Below the pieces are notes generated by a model that saw nothing but the letters and a program-made list of their open reading frames with translations, searched no databases and was not told where the DNA came from. From Frigidibacter oleivorans (GTDB lineage: Bacteria > Pseudomonadota > Alphaproteobacteria > Rhodobacterales > Rhodobacteraceae), in assembly GCF_003993775.1 (NCBI RefSeq), contig NZ_RJRZ01000004.1, positions 62,001 through 126,000 on the forward strand: a stretch of DNA of 64,000 bases, in the 5' to 3' direction. Below, piece by piece: positions 1 to 8,561 of this stretch. The position numbers were made by a program, and so were the translations under genes. Every line of letters begins with the position of its first letter. The first letter of the stretch is position 1.

Positions 1-1
1 G

Positions 2-586
2 CCGATGGATGCCCCCGGCGTCACCATCCGCCCGATCCTGAACCTGGAGCGCGACGCGGAATTCTGCGAGGTGTTCTTCGACGCGGTCCGGGTGCCGGCC
101 GACCACATCGTCGGCGCCGTCAACGACGGCTGGACCATCGCGAAGGCGCTGCTCGGCCATGAGCGGGTATTCATCGGCGCGCCCCGGCTGTCCGCATCGG
201 CGCTGGCGCGGCTGCGCCTTCAGGCTCGGGCGGGGGGCATCTGGCATGACCCCGCCTTCCGCGACCGCTACGTGACCCTTGCCTGCGAGGTCGAGGATCT
301 GGCCGACCTTTTCGAGACCTATGTCGACGCGCTGCGCGACGGCCGCCCGATCGGGGCGGATGTCGCGATGCTGAAGATCTGCCAGAGCGAGCTGTACCAG
401 CGCATCTCGGACCTCGGGCTGGAGATCGCGGCCGAGACGGCGGGCCTCGGCGAACCGCCCGACGGCGATATCCGCCTGCATGCCGCGGCCACCTGGCTTT
501 CCGCGCGGCCGACGACCATCTTCGGCGGCTCGACCGAGGTGTTGCGCAACATGCTGGCGAAGGCGGTTCTGGACCTGCCCTCGTGA
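2..586 (+). CDS. Acyl-CoA dehydrogenase, C-terminal part (5' end outside window)
   Basis: This is the C-terminal part, about 195 residues, of an acyl-CoA dehydrogenase, an FAD enzyme that puts an alpha-beta double bond into an acyl-CoA. The reading frame is open at the window's left edge, so the gene starts upstream; the in-frame ATG at 5 is internal. The segment covers the end of the middle beta domain (FFDAVRVPADHIVG) and the C-terminal helical domain, ending in the family signature IFGGSTEVLRNMLAK. The next gene starts 37 bp downstream on the same strand, which suggests one catabolic operon. The substrate cannot be told from this fragment. Confidence 0.88.
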   Translation, partial: PMDAPGVTIRPILNLERDAEFCEVFFDAVRVPADHIVGAVNDGWTIAKALLGHERVFIGAPRLSASALARLRLQARAGGIWHDPAFRDRYVTLACEVEDLADLFETYVDALRDGRPIGADVAMLKICQSELYQRISDLGLEIAAETAGLGEPPDGDIRLHAAATWLSARPTTIFGGSTEVLRNMLAKAVLDLPS

Positions 587-623
587 GATGGGCACAGACC
601 GGCTAGCGGAAGGAAGGGACCTT

Positions 624-1535
624 ATGACAAAGTCTGGAACGACGCGGAAGGTGGCGGTGCTGGGCGCCTTTCCGAAGGACGTGCGCGACGCGCTGGAACC
701 CGAGGTCGACTTCGTGTCGCCGGAGGAACTGGCCGGCCTGCCAGAGCAGGCGGTCGCTGGGATCGTTCTGGGTCTCACATCGGCGATGGGCGGGGCCGAC
801 AAGAGCGTGATCGAGCGGCTTCCCGGGCTGCGGCGCATCGCCAGCGTGGGCGCCGGGATCGATCTCTTCGACCTGCCCTGGCTCGAGGCGCGCGGCATCG
901 AACTGTGCCCGACCCCGGATGTCATGACCGAGGACACCGCCGAATGTGCCGTGGCGCTGGCCATGGCCGCGATGCGCAATGTCGCGGCCAATGACCGGTT
1001 CATGCGCAGCGGCGGGTGGGCGACGGGTCGCGCGCCGCTGGGCCGCAGGCTCTCGGGCGCGCGGGCCGGGATCGTCGGACTGGGGCGGATCGGCGGCCGC
1101 ATCGCCGAAAAGCTCTCCGCCCTCGGCTGTACGGTGGCCTATACGGGCCGGCAGGCCAAGCCCGTGCCCTGGCACTTCGAGCCCGATCTGTTGCGGCTGG
1201 CGGCGGAGTCGGACCTGCTGGTGCTCAGTTGTGCGGGAGGCGCGGACACCCGGCACCTCGCCTCGGCCGCGCTGTTCGAGGCGCTCGGGCCGCAGGGCTA
1301 TCTCGTGAACGTGTCGCGCGGATCGGTCGTCGACGAAGAGGCATTGATCGCGGCGCTTCGGGACGGGCGCATCGCCGGCGCCGGGCTCGACGTGTTCGAG
1401 AACGAGCCGACCCCCGATGAAAGGTTCCTCTCGCTGGAACGCTGCGTGCTGTCGCCGCATGCCGCGGTCTATACCCGCCAGAACCGGGTCGACCTGATCC
1501 GTCGCATTCGCGACATTGCCAACTCGACCTTATAA
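624..1535 (+). CDS. D-2-hydroxyacid dehydrogenase, NAD(P)-dependent
   Basis: A 303-residue protein of the D-isomer-specific 2-hydroxyacid dehydrogenase family, which interconverts 2-ketoacids and D-2-hydroxyacids with NAD(P)H. The Rossmann motif GLGRIGG is at residues 152-158. The catalytic triad is recognisable as Arg232 (VSRGSVVDE), Glu261 (DVFENEP) and His279 (LSPHAA). The start is the ATG at 624 behind a purine-rich GGAAGGGA; the frame is open further upstream, but that would overlap the preceding gene. It lies between an acyl-CoA dehydrogenase and fumarase-like genes, so a role in hydroxy-acid catabolism is likely. The family does not reveal the substrate (glyoxylate/hydroxypyruvate reductase-type is possible). 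Confidence 0.87.
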   Translation: MTKSGTTRKVAVLGAFPKDVRDALEPEVDFVSPEELAGLPEQAVAGIVLGLTSAMGGADKSVIERLPGLRRIASVGAGIDLFDLPWLEARGIELCPTPDVMTEDTAECAVALAMAAMRNVAANDRFMRSGGWATGRAPLGRRLSGARAGIVGLGRIGGRIAEKLSALGCTVAYTGRQAKPVPWHFEPDLLRLAAESDLLVLSCAGGADTRHLASAALFEALGPQGYLVNVSRGSVVDEEALIAALRDGRIAGAGLDVFENEPTPDERFLSLERCVLSPHAAVYTRQNRVDLIRRIRDIANSTL

Positions 1536-1612
1536 GTTATATCATTGATCTTTATCCGCGCGAACATGCGGAATGGCGGCCGAAGGTACGCCGATCAAGG
1601 GAGAGCCAGCCG

Positions 1613-2482
1613 TTGCCCATCACCGACGAGATGATCCAGACCGCGACGCGAGAGCTGTATTCGCGCTCGCTCCGCAAGGTGCCCGAAGACGCGAAAGAAG
1701 GGCTGCGGGCGGCCATGCGGACGGAATCGAACGAGCTTGCGCGGCGGACGCTCGACCTGCAGCTCAAAAGCGCGGAACTGGCCGAGCGCAAGGACCGCTT
1801 CGTCTGCTCGGACAGCGGCGTGCCGACCTATTTCGTCAAGATCGGCAGCAAGGTCGAGTTGGGCTGCGATCTGAAGGCCTCCATCCGGCGCGGCTACGAG
1901 GAGCTTGTCGACACCATCGAGCCACCCCTGCTCAAGCATGTGACAAACCCTCTGACGCAGGAACGCGGCTATCACGGCAAGGACATGCCCATCGTGTCCT
2001 ACGACTTCGAAAGCGGGGCGGACTATATCGAGATGGTCTGCTCGCCCAAGGCGCTCGGGTCGGGTCGCTGGGCGGCGCTGGAACTGTTCACCTTTCCGTC
2101 GCTCGAGCAGATCGAGACCTACGTTCTCGACGTCGCCATCAAGGCGGGCGCGCAGCATTGCCCGCCGGTCGTCATGGGGGTGGGCATCGGCGGGTCCTTC
2201 GACCACTGCGCCTCGCTCGCGAAGAAGCAGACCCTGCGCCCGATCGGACAGGTGAACCCCGAACCGATCCTCGCGCAGATGGAGGAGCGTCTGAAATCCG
2301 CGGTGAACGCGCTCGGGTTCGGGCCGATGGGCACGGGCGGCGACACCACGGTGCTGGGGGTTCACATCGACTATTCGAGCGGGCACGGCTTCACGCCCGT
2401 CGCCGTCTGCTTCAACTGCTGGATCAACCGCCGGACCAGCGTGAAGATCTGGAACGATGGCCGGATGGAGTGGGGCGAATGA
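1613..2482 (+). CDS. Class I fumarase / L(+)-tartrate dehydratase-type hydro-lyase, alpha subunit
   Basis: A 289-residue protein matching the N-terminal catalytic domain of iron-sulfur class I fumarases and the alpha subunit of L(+)-tartrate dehydratase. These enzymes add or remove water on dicarboxylic acids using a [4Fe-4S] cluster. Candidate cluster cysteines are in VCSDSGVPTYF, in GSFDHCASLAKK and near CFNCW. Its stop overlaps the start of the beta-subunit gene by 4 nt (ATGA), so this is a two-gene enzyme rather than the fused one-chain form. It sits directly before tctCBA, which fits a di- or tricarboxylate substrate. Fumarate, tartrate and mesaconate are all open. Confidence 0.85.
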   Translation: MPITDEMIQTATRELYSRSLRKVPEDAKEGLRAAMRTESNELARRTLDLQLKSAELAERKDRFVCSDSGVPTYFVKIGSKVELGCDLKASIRRGYEELVDTIEPPLLKHVTNPLTQERGYHGKDMPIVSYDFESGADYIEMVCSPKALGSGRWAALELFTFPSLEQIETYVLDVAIKAGAQHCPPVVMGVGIGGSFDHCASLAKKQTLRPIGQVNPEPILAQMEERLKSAVNALGFGPMGTGGDTTVLGVHIDYSSGHGFTPVAVCFNCWINRRTSVKIWNDGRMEWGE

Positions 2483-3105
2483 GCCTGCGCGAACACGATC
2501 TGACCCTGCCGATCGGCCAGGACGCGATCAAGGAGCTTCGGGCCGGGGACCTCGTGTACCTGTCCGGCGAGATCTTCGCCACCGCCGGGCTTCCGACCCA
2601 TGACCGCCTGCTGCGCTGCATCGACGGGCAGGAAGAGCTGCCCTTCGACATGCGGAACGGCGCGCTGTTTCACCTCGGCAGCCTGAACGAGGAGGCCGAG
2701 GACGGATCGCTGCGGATCGTCTACATGAACCCGACGACCAGCACGCGCTTCAACGGCCACATGCCGCGGCTGATACCGGGGCTGGGCCTGCGGATGACAG
2801 GCGGCAAGGGCGGGTTGAGCGCCGAGAGCGCGCGCGCCATGGCCGAGGCCGGATGCGTCTATCTCGGCTTCCTCGGCGGCGGCGCAGAGATCATCACGGC
2901 AGCGATCCGCAAGGTCACCGGCATCGGCTGGCCCGAAATGATCTCGCATTACCGGATCGCGCGCATCGAGGTGGAACGCCTGGGCCCGCTGACCGTGGGA
3001 ATCGATGCCCACGGCAACAGCATCTACGACACCACGCTCGAGGCAGCCGCGGGCCGGAGGGAGGAGATACTCGCCCGCATGAGAACGCAAAGAGAGGGCA
3101 CCTGA
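2479..3105 (+). CDS. Class I fumarase / L(+)-tartrate dehydratase-type hydro-lyase, beta subunit
   Basis: A 208-residue protein matching the fumarase C-terminal (swivelling) domain and the tartrate dehydratase beta subunit, partner of the preceding gene. Family features include RAGDLVYLSGEIFATAGLPTHDRLL near the N-terminus and a glycine-rich segment GLRMTGGKGGLS, followed by GCVYLGFLGGGAEI. The ATG at 2479 lies inside the alpha stop codon (ATGA), giving translational coupling. It is followed by about 410 bp without a gene before tctC. The substrate is not determined by sequence. Confidence 0.85.
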   Translation: MSLREHDLTLPIGQDAIKELRAGDLVYLSGEIFATAGLPTHDRLLRCIDGQEELPFDMRNGALFHLGSLNEEAEDGSLRIVYMNPTTSTRFNGHMPRLIPGLGLRMTGGKGGLSAESARAMAEAGCVYLGFLGGGAEIITAAIRKVTGIGWPEMISHYRIARIEVERLGPLTVGIDAHGNSIYDTTLEAAAGRREEILARMRTQREGT

Positions 3106-3518
3106 CCCCGTTCCTGTCGACTGCCTGCGGGGCCTCTCGGGCATCCCCGCGGACCGAGCCGGCACAAATCGCTTGCAACGAATCTGGCCCGGCGTCAAAA
3201 AGCTATGTGCTATATTTACGTTCTTTTTGGAGGAAGCGGCAGGGCACGGGCTTTGTGGTGCCGTGGGAGGAGGAGAAGCCCGGTGACGGGTCGGAACGCG
3301 CGGGACGGCGCGCTGATCCGGAGCCTCGAATGCGGGCGGGCGGCCGCCGCGAACCGATGGGGTTGAGGCCCCGACCCGCCGTTACGGAAGGGGGACCGGC
3401 ACGGAACACGCGGGCGGACCAAGGCCGGGCGGCCGCCCCGTCAACCCCGAGATTACGCAGTCCAGCCGATCCGACGAAGACGGCCTGGCACATGAACCGA
3501 CAAGAGGAGGAGTTTGAA
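3106..3518. other. Non-coding gap of 413 bp before tctC; promoter-like AT-rich stretch
   Basis: No convincing gene lies here. Most of it is GC-rich, but 3194-3235 is unusually AT-rich (TCAAAAAGCTATGTGCTATA, then a TTTACGTTCTTTTTGG tract) and is the best place for a promoter or operator driving tctCBA and the genes after it. An open frame runs through the gap into tctC, but it has no ribosome site or family resemblance. The AAGCTAT(R)TG..TATA pattern resembles the palindrome upstream of the fadJ-like gene near 13,560. Confidence 0.35.
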
Positions 3519-4511
3519 ATGTCCAACGGAACCTGGAATGTCACCCGCCGCGCGCTGATCGCGACAGCGGCCGGCGGCATCGCCCTCTGCAGCGCCGGCA
3601 TGGCGTTTGCGCAGGATTACCCCACCAAGCCGGTGACGCTGGTCGTCGGCTTCCCGCCGGGCGGATCGACCGACATCGTCGGCCGGATCATCGCCGACAA
3701 CATGTCGCGGACGCTGGGCCAGCCCGTGATCGTCGAGAACCGCCCCGGCGCCAGCGGCACCGTCGGCATCGCCCATGTGGCCAACTCCGCACCCGATGGC
3801 TACACCCTCGGCGTGAGCGGCCTGGGCGCATCCATCCTGGTGTCGGCGATGGGCCGTGACACCGGCTACGACATGGACAGCCAGCTCGACGTCATCGGCG
3901 TGATGGGCACGCTCGGCTTGGTGATCGCGGCCCGCAAGGACCTCGAGCAGAACACGCTGGACGAGCTGTTCGCCTATGCCAAGGAACATCCGGGCGAGGT
4001 GTCCTTCGGCACCTCCGGCGTCGGCACGCCGGGCCATCTGGGCATGGAGTATCTGCTGACGCTGGCCGATGCGGAAATGCTGCACATTCCCTATCAGGGC
4101 TCGACTCCCCAGATGAACGACGCCCTTGGCGGGCATGTCGACCTGGTGCTGCTGCCGACCCCGGAAGGCGCGGAACAGGTGCGGGGCGGCGGCCTGAAGG
4201 CGCTCGCCGTGACCTCGCCCGAGCGCGACACGTTGCTGCCCGACGTCCCGACCGTAAGCGAGAGCGGGTTCGAGGGGTACACCGCAGTCCTGTGGAACCT
4301 GCTGGTGACGGCTGACGGCACGCCGGCCGACGTGCAGGCCAAGCTCTCCGAGGCGCTGAACGCGGCGATGGAGAGTGAGGAGGTGCGCAAGATCTATGCC
4401 GAACGCGGCCTCGCCCCGACGCTGACCACGCCCGAGGAGGCCACGGCCTTCCTGGCGAGCGAGCGCGAGAAATGGGCGAGTGTGATTACCGATCTCGGTA
4501 TCTCCGAATAA
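3519..4511 (+). CDS. tctC: Tripartite tricarboxylate transporter substrate-binding protein (TctC/Bug family)
   Basis: A 330-residue periplasmic solute-binding protein of the Bug family that captures a carboxylate and delivers it to the TctAB membrane channel. Residues 1-32 form a signal peptide with a twin Arg (TRRALIATAAGG) and a likely AFA-Q cleavage. The mature start YPTKPVTLVVGFPPGGSTD is the Bug hallmark, and later segments (ENRPGASGTVG, HIPYQGSTPQMND) match the ligand pocket. The start at 3519 is set by an AGGAGG 8 nt upstream; an alternative ATG at 3492 lacks one. tctB and tctA follow, so the transport system is complete. The ligand is unknown. Confidence 0.93.
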   Translation: MSNGTWNVTRRALIATAAGGIALCSAGMAFAQDYPTKPVTLVVGFPPGGSTDIVGRIIADNMSRTLGQPVIVENRPGASGTVGIAHVANSAPDGYTLGVSGLGASILVSAMGRDTGYDMDSQLDVIGVMGTLGLVIAARKDLEQNTLDELFAYAKEHPGEVSFGTSGVGTPGHLGMEYLLTLADAEMLHIPYQGSTPQMNDALGGHVDLVLLPTPEGAEQVRGGGLKALAVTSPERDTLLPDVPTVSESGFEGYTAVLWNLLVTADGTPADVQAKLSEALNAAMESEEVRKIYAERGLAPTLTTPEEATAFLASEREKWASVITDLGISE

Positions 4512-4572
4512 GCCTCAACCGCGGGGCGGCGGTCCGTGCCGCTGCCCCGACACAGAAGGACGGCGAAGCCAA

Positions 4573-5013
4573 ATGCAGACGATTACCCTGCGGTTTGCGA
4601 TATCGGCGATGCTTGCGGCCATCGGGGTTGCAGGACTGGTCATCGCACTCGACTACGATTTCGGCACGGCGCGGCAGATGGGCCCCGGATATTTTCCGGT
4701 CATTCTCTCGATCCTGCTGACCCTTCTCGCGGTCAGCGAAATGATCGGTGCCTTCCTCAAGCCCGAAGCGCAAACCATCGACTGGCGGCCGATGATCGCC
4801 ATCCTTGCCGCGGTCCTCGGCTTCGGGATCTGCATGCGCTTCTTCGGCATGATCCCCGCCTTCTTCGCGGTCATCGGCCTGTCCGTCCTGTCCGAGAAGG
4901 GCTACGGCTTCGTGCCCGCGGCCGTGCTCGCCACCGTGACCTGCGCCTTCGCCTGGCTTCTCTTCTCGCGCCTGCTCGGGATGCCGCTGCCCCTGATCCG
5001 TTGGGATTTTTGA
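4573..5013 (+). CDS. tctB: Tripartite tricarboxylate transporter small membrane subunit TctB
   Basis: A 146-residue inner-membrane protein with four hydrophobic segments, the typical size and topology of TctB. The family-like motif MGPGYFPVILSILLTLLAV is at residues 36-54. It lies 61 bp after tctC and 4 bp before tctA on the same strand, the standard C-B-A order. It acts as the small permease component with TctA. Confidence 0.92.
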   Translation: MQTITLRFAISAMLAAIGVAGLVIALDYDFGTARQMGPGYFPVILSILLTLLAVSEMIGAFLKPEAQTIDWRPMIAILAAVLGFGICMRFFGMIPAFFAVIGLSVLSEKGYGFVPAAVLATVTCAFAWLLFSRLLGMPLPLIRWDF

Positions 5014-5017
5014 CGCC

Positions 5018-6535
5018 ATGCTGGAAAACATCCTGGTCGGTGCGGCGACCGCATTCACGTTCCAGAACCTGATCTACTGCTTCTTCGGGGTCTTCGTCGG
5101 GACCTTCATCGGGGTGCTGCCGGGGCTCGGCTCGCTCGCCGCGATCTCGATGCTTCTGCCGATTTCCTTCTACCTCGATCCGACGACGGCGCTGATCATG
5201 CTGGCCGGCATCTATTACGGCGGCGAATATGGCGGCTCGATCGCGTCGATCCTGCTGAACATTCCCGGCACCCCCTCGGCCGCGATCACCTGCCTCGACG
5301 GCAGCCCGATGGCCCGGCAGGGCCGCGCCGGCGTGGCGCTGTTCATCACCGCCATCGCCTCTTTCGTCGGCGGGAGCGTCGGCGTGGTGGCCCTGATGGG
5401 CTTCGGTCCCGCGATCGCGAGGATCGGCCTGTCCTTCGGACCGGGCGACTATTTCGCCCTCATGCTGCTGGGACTTGTCGCCGCGGTCACGGTGGGCGGC
5501 GGCTCGGTCGTCAAGGGCCTGCTGATGGTCGTGCTGGGCCTGCTGCTGGGGACCGTCGGCACCGATGTGACATCGGGCGAGTTTCGCTACACCTTCGGGT
5601 ATCTCGAATTGCGGGACGGCGTGAGCCTCGTCGCGCTCGCCATGGGGATCTTCGGCATCGCCGAGGTGATCAGCTCGATCAAGGACGCCGGGCAGCGCAA
5701 GATCCGCGAAAAGGTGACAATGCGCTCGATGCTGCCCACGCGGGCGGACATGGCCAGAACCGTCGGCCCGATGGCCCGGGGCAGTTCCATCGGCGGCTTT
5801 CTGGGTGCCTTGCCCGGGGCCGGCACGGTCATCGCGGCCTTCCTTGCCTATGCGACCGAATTCCGGCTGGCGCGGGACAAATCCCGGTTCGGCAACGGGG
5901 CGGTGGAAGGCGTCGCGGCGCCGGAGGCCGCGAACAACGCCGCCGCGCAGACGGCCTTCATTCCGACGCTCACCATCGGGATCCCGGGCAGCCCCACCAT
6001 GTCCATCATGCTGGGGGCGCTGATGATCCACGGCATCACGCCGGGGCCGCTGCTCGTGTCCGAGCATCCGACGATCTTCTGGGGGCTCATCGTCAGCTTC
6101 TGGATCGGCAACCTCTTCCTGCTGGTGCTCAACATCCCGCTGATCGGGATCTGGGTGCGCGTCCTGCAATTTCCCTACAAGTACGTCTACCCGGTGGTCA
6201 TCGCGCTGATCTGCATCGGCGTGTTCAGCATGCGCAACAGCGTCTTCGATGTCGGGCTCGCGGTGATCTTCGGCACCTTCGGCTATCTGATGCAGCAGGT
6301 CGGCTACTCTGCCGCGCCGCTGATCCTCGGCTTCGTGCTGGGCCCGATGCTGGAAGAGAACCTGCGCCGGGCCATGCTGCTGGCACGCGGCGACGCGACC
6401 CGGCTGATCTCGGACCCGCTGACCGGCTCGATCCTCGCGATGTCGCTCCTGCTGCTGGTCTGGGCCGTGTTCGGCGGTCTGCTGAACCTGATGCGGACCC
6501 GCGCCAGGGCGAAGCTGCCTCCGGGCGAAGCGTGA
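5018..6535 (+). CDS. tctA: Tripartite tricarboxylate transporter large membrane subunit TctA
   Basis: A 505-residue polytopic membrane protein with about 11-12 hydrophobic helices, the usual length of TctA. The conserved N-terminal block GVLPGLGSLAAISMLLP and the following GGEYGGSIASILLNIPGTP are diagnostic, and a related GALPGAGTVIAAF block lies in the second half. It forms the proton- or sodium-coupled channel of the TctABC importer. Its stop overlaps a possible GTG start of the hydrolase gene, indicating one transcript. Confidence 0.94.
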   Translation: MLENILVGAATAFTFQNLIYCFFGVFVGTFIGVLPGLGSLAAISMLLPISFYLDPTTALIMLAGIYYGGEYGGSIASILLNIPGTPSAAITCLDGSPMARQGRAGVALFITAIASFVGGSVGVVALMGFGPAIARIGLSFGPGDYFALMLLGLVAAVTVGGGSVVKGLLMVVLGLLLGTVGTDVTSGEFRYTFGYLELRDGVSLVALAMGIFGIAEVISSIKDAGQRKIREKVTMRSMLPTRADMARTVGPMARGSSIGGFLGALPGAGTVIAAFLAYATEFRLARDKSRFGNGAVEGVAAPEAANNAAAQTAFIPTLTIGIPGSPTMSIMLGALMIHGITPGPLLVSEHPTIFWGLIVSFWIGNLFLLVLNIPLIGIWVRVLQFPYKYVYPVVIALICIGVFSMRNSVFDVGLAVIFGTFGYLMQQVGYSAAPLILGFVLGPMLEENLRRAMLLARGDATRLISDPLTGSILAMSLLLLVWAVFGGLLNLMRTRARAKLPPGEA

Positions 6536-6546
6536 CGGAGACGCAC

Positions 6547-7368
6547 ATGAGCGCGACCCGCCATATCGCCCTGCCCGACGGCACTGCCCTCAACATCCGG
6601 ATCGACGGAGCCGAGGGCGCGCCCTGGGTCGTGCTGTCGAATTCGGTGATGACCGACCTCACGGTCTGGGACGACACCGCCGCGGCCCTTGCCCCCCGCT
6701 TCCGGGTGCTGCGCTATGACCAGCGCGGGCACGGGCAGTCCGACGTGACCGCGGGTCCGCTCGCCTTCGCGGATTACGGCGCCGACCTTTCGGCGCTGAT
6801 GGATACGCTCGGGATTGCGCGGGCGGTGCTGGTCGGCCTGTCGATGGGCGTGCCGAGCTGCCTTGCGGCCCATGCGCTGCGGCCGGACCGCACCGCCGCC
6901 TTCGTCGCCGTCGACGGGGTGGCGCGCTCCGCCCCGGGCCGCGAGGCCTTCTGGACCGAGCGGCGCGAGACCGCCCGCGCCGGCGGCATGGCCGCCATCG
7001 CCGCCGGCACCGCCGAACGCTGGCTGCCGGGGACGGCGGCCGACAGCCCCCTGCGCCGCAGGCTCGAGGCGATGATCGCCGCGACCCCGGTCGAGGGGTT
7101 CGCCGCCGCGACCCACGCGCTTGCCGCCTATGACCTGTCGGCGGTCCTGCCCTCGCTTGCCGGCCGTCCCGTGCTGGGGATCGCGGGGGCCGAGGACGGC
7201 GCGATTCCCGCGGCCGTCGCCGCCCAGTTCGGCGCCCTCCCCGGCGCCCGCACCGCCACCATCGCCGGGGCGGGCCACCTTCCCAATTTCCAGGCCCCCG
7301 CGGCCTTCGCCGACGCCCTGACCGGGTTCCTCGATCAGGCGGCGGTCACGACCAAGGAGACCGACTGA
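6547..7368 (+). CDS. Alpha/beta hydrolase, 3-oxoadipate enol-lactonase (PcaD)-like
   Basis: A 273-residue alpha/beta hydrolase. The nucleophile is Ser99 in GLSMG, the acid is probably the Asp of GAEDGAIP, and the His is in GAGHLPNFQ. The N-terminal VVLSNSVMTDLTVWDD and YDQRGHGQSD closely follow the 3-oxoadipate enol-lactonase subfamily. The ATG at 6547 is preferred; a GTG at 6532 overlapping the tctA stop is a coupled alternative adding five residues. Its stop overlaps the CoA-transferase start by one base (TGATG). In this context it may open a lactone or cleave an ester on the way to a CoA ester. It is not proven to be PcaD. Confidence 0.83.
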   Translation: MSATRHIALPDGTALNIRIDGAEGAPWVVLSNSVMTDLTVWDDTAAALAPRFRVLRYDQRGHGQSDVTAGPLAFADYGADLSALMDTLGIARAVLVGLSMGVPSCLAAHALRPDRTAAFVAVDGVARSAPGREAFWTERRETARAGGMAAIAAGTAERWLPGTAADSPLRRRLEAMIAATPVEGFAAATHALAAYDLSAVLPSLAGRPVLGIAGAEDGAIPAAVAAQFGALPGARTATIAGAGHLPNFQAPAAFADALTGFLDQAAVTTKETD

Positions 7369-8561
7369 TGCCCGGACCGCTATCCCATATCAAGGTGCTC
7401 GATCTCAGCCGGATCATGGCCGGTCCGTGGTGCGGCCAGATCCTCGCGGATCTGGGCGCCGACGTGATCAAGGTCGAACGGCCGGGCGAAGGCGACGATA
7501 CCCGCCGCTGGGGCCCGCCCTTCCTGAAGGACCGGGACGGCGCGCCCACGAAGGAGGCGGGCTATTACCTGTCGGTGAACCGCGGCAAGCGCTCGGTCGA
7601 GCTGGATCTCAAATCCGAGGAAGGCTGCGCCGTGGTGCGGGCGCTGGCCGCCCAAAGCGACATCCTGCTGGAAAATTTCAAGACCGGGACGCTCGACCGG
7701 ATGGGCCTCGGCTACGAGGCGCTGAGCGCGGTCAACCCGCGGCTGATCTACTGTTCCATCACCGGCTTCGGCCTCACCGGCCCGATGGCGGGCGACGCGG
7801 CCTATGACTTCATGATCCAGGGCATGGGCGGGCTGATGAGCGTGACCGGCGGCCCCGACGACGAGCCGGGGGGCGGGCCGCAGAAGGTGGGCGTGCCGAT
7901 CATCGACATCATGACCGGCATGTATGCCGCCATCGGGTCGCTCGCAGCTCTGGCCAACCGCGACCAGACCGGGCGGGGCGACCATATCGACCTCGCGATG
8001 CTCGACGTCTCGGTCGCGATGCTGGCCAACCAGGCGATGAACTACCTCGTCTCGGGCAAGGCGCCCGTCCGGCGCGGCAACCGGCATCCGAACATCCAGC
8101 CGCAGAACGTCTACCCCGTCGCCGACGGCCATATCGTGCTGGCGGTCGGCAATGACGGGCAGTTCCGCAAGTTCGCCGAGGTGATCGGTCAGCCCGCGCT
8201 GGCCGACGACCCGCGCTTTGCCACCAACCCCGCCCGGGTGGAGAACCTGCCCGCGCTCGAGGCGCTGCTGATCGAGGCGCTGGCGCGGGCGCCGATGGCC
8301 GACTGGCTGGCGCGCTTCGCCGCCGCCGGCGTGCCCTCGGGCCCGATCAATACCGTCGACAAGGTCTTCGAGGAACCGCAGGTGATCCACCGCCGGATGC
8401 TGCGCGACATTCCCCACCCCACCGCCGGCCATGTCCGCCAGGTCGTGAGCCCGCTCAATTTCCGCGAAGCGCCGCTGGACTTCACCGCCGCCCCGCCCCT
8501 GCTGGGGCAGCACACCAGGGACGTCCTCGCCGCGCTCGGCCTGAAGGAGACCACTGCATGA
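7368..8561 (+). CDS. CaiB/BaiF (family III) CoA-transferase
   Basis: A 397-residue family III CoA-transferase, which moves CoA between carboxylic acids. The N-terminus LDLSRIMAGPWCGQILADLGADVIKVE is a family signature (residues 11-37). The expected catalytic Asp is Asp180 in VPIIDIMTGMYA, followed by LANRDQTGRGDHID. It overlaps both neighbours by 1-4 nt. With an importer, a fumarase-like hydro-lyase and an acyl-CoA dehydrogenase in the same run, it plausibly activates the imported acid as a CoA ester. The acceptor and donor are unknown. Confidence 0.9.
   Translation: MPGPLSHIKVLDLSRIMAGPWCGQILADLGADVIKVERPGEGDDTRRWGPPFLKDRDGAPTKEAGYYLSVNRGKRSVELDLKSEEGCAVVRALAAQSDILLENFKTGTLDRMGLGYEALSAVNPRLIYCSITGFGLTGPMAGDAAYDFMIQGMGGLMSVTGGPDDEPGGGPQKVGVPIIDIMTGMYAAIGSLAALANRDQTGRGDHIDLAMLDVSVAMLANQAMNYLVSGKAPVRRGNRHPNIQPQNVYPVADGHIVLAVGNDGQFRKFAEVIGQPALADDPRFATNPARVENLPALEALLIEALARAPMADWLARFAAAGVPSGPINTVDKVFEEPQVIHRRMLRDIPHPTAGHVRQVVSPLNFREAPLDFTAAPPLLGQHTRDVLAALGLKETTA

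Noticed and set aside
480-623. Longer N-terminus for the D-2-hydroxyacid dehydrogenase
   Set aside because: The extra 48 residues overlap the preceding gene, are Arg/Pro-rich and unlike the family; the ATG at 624 has a ribosome site.
4871-6169. 432-codon minus-strand frame opposite tctA
   Set aside because: The tctA frame has the conserved GVLPGLGSL block and correct operon position; the antisense has none.
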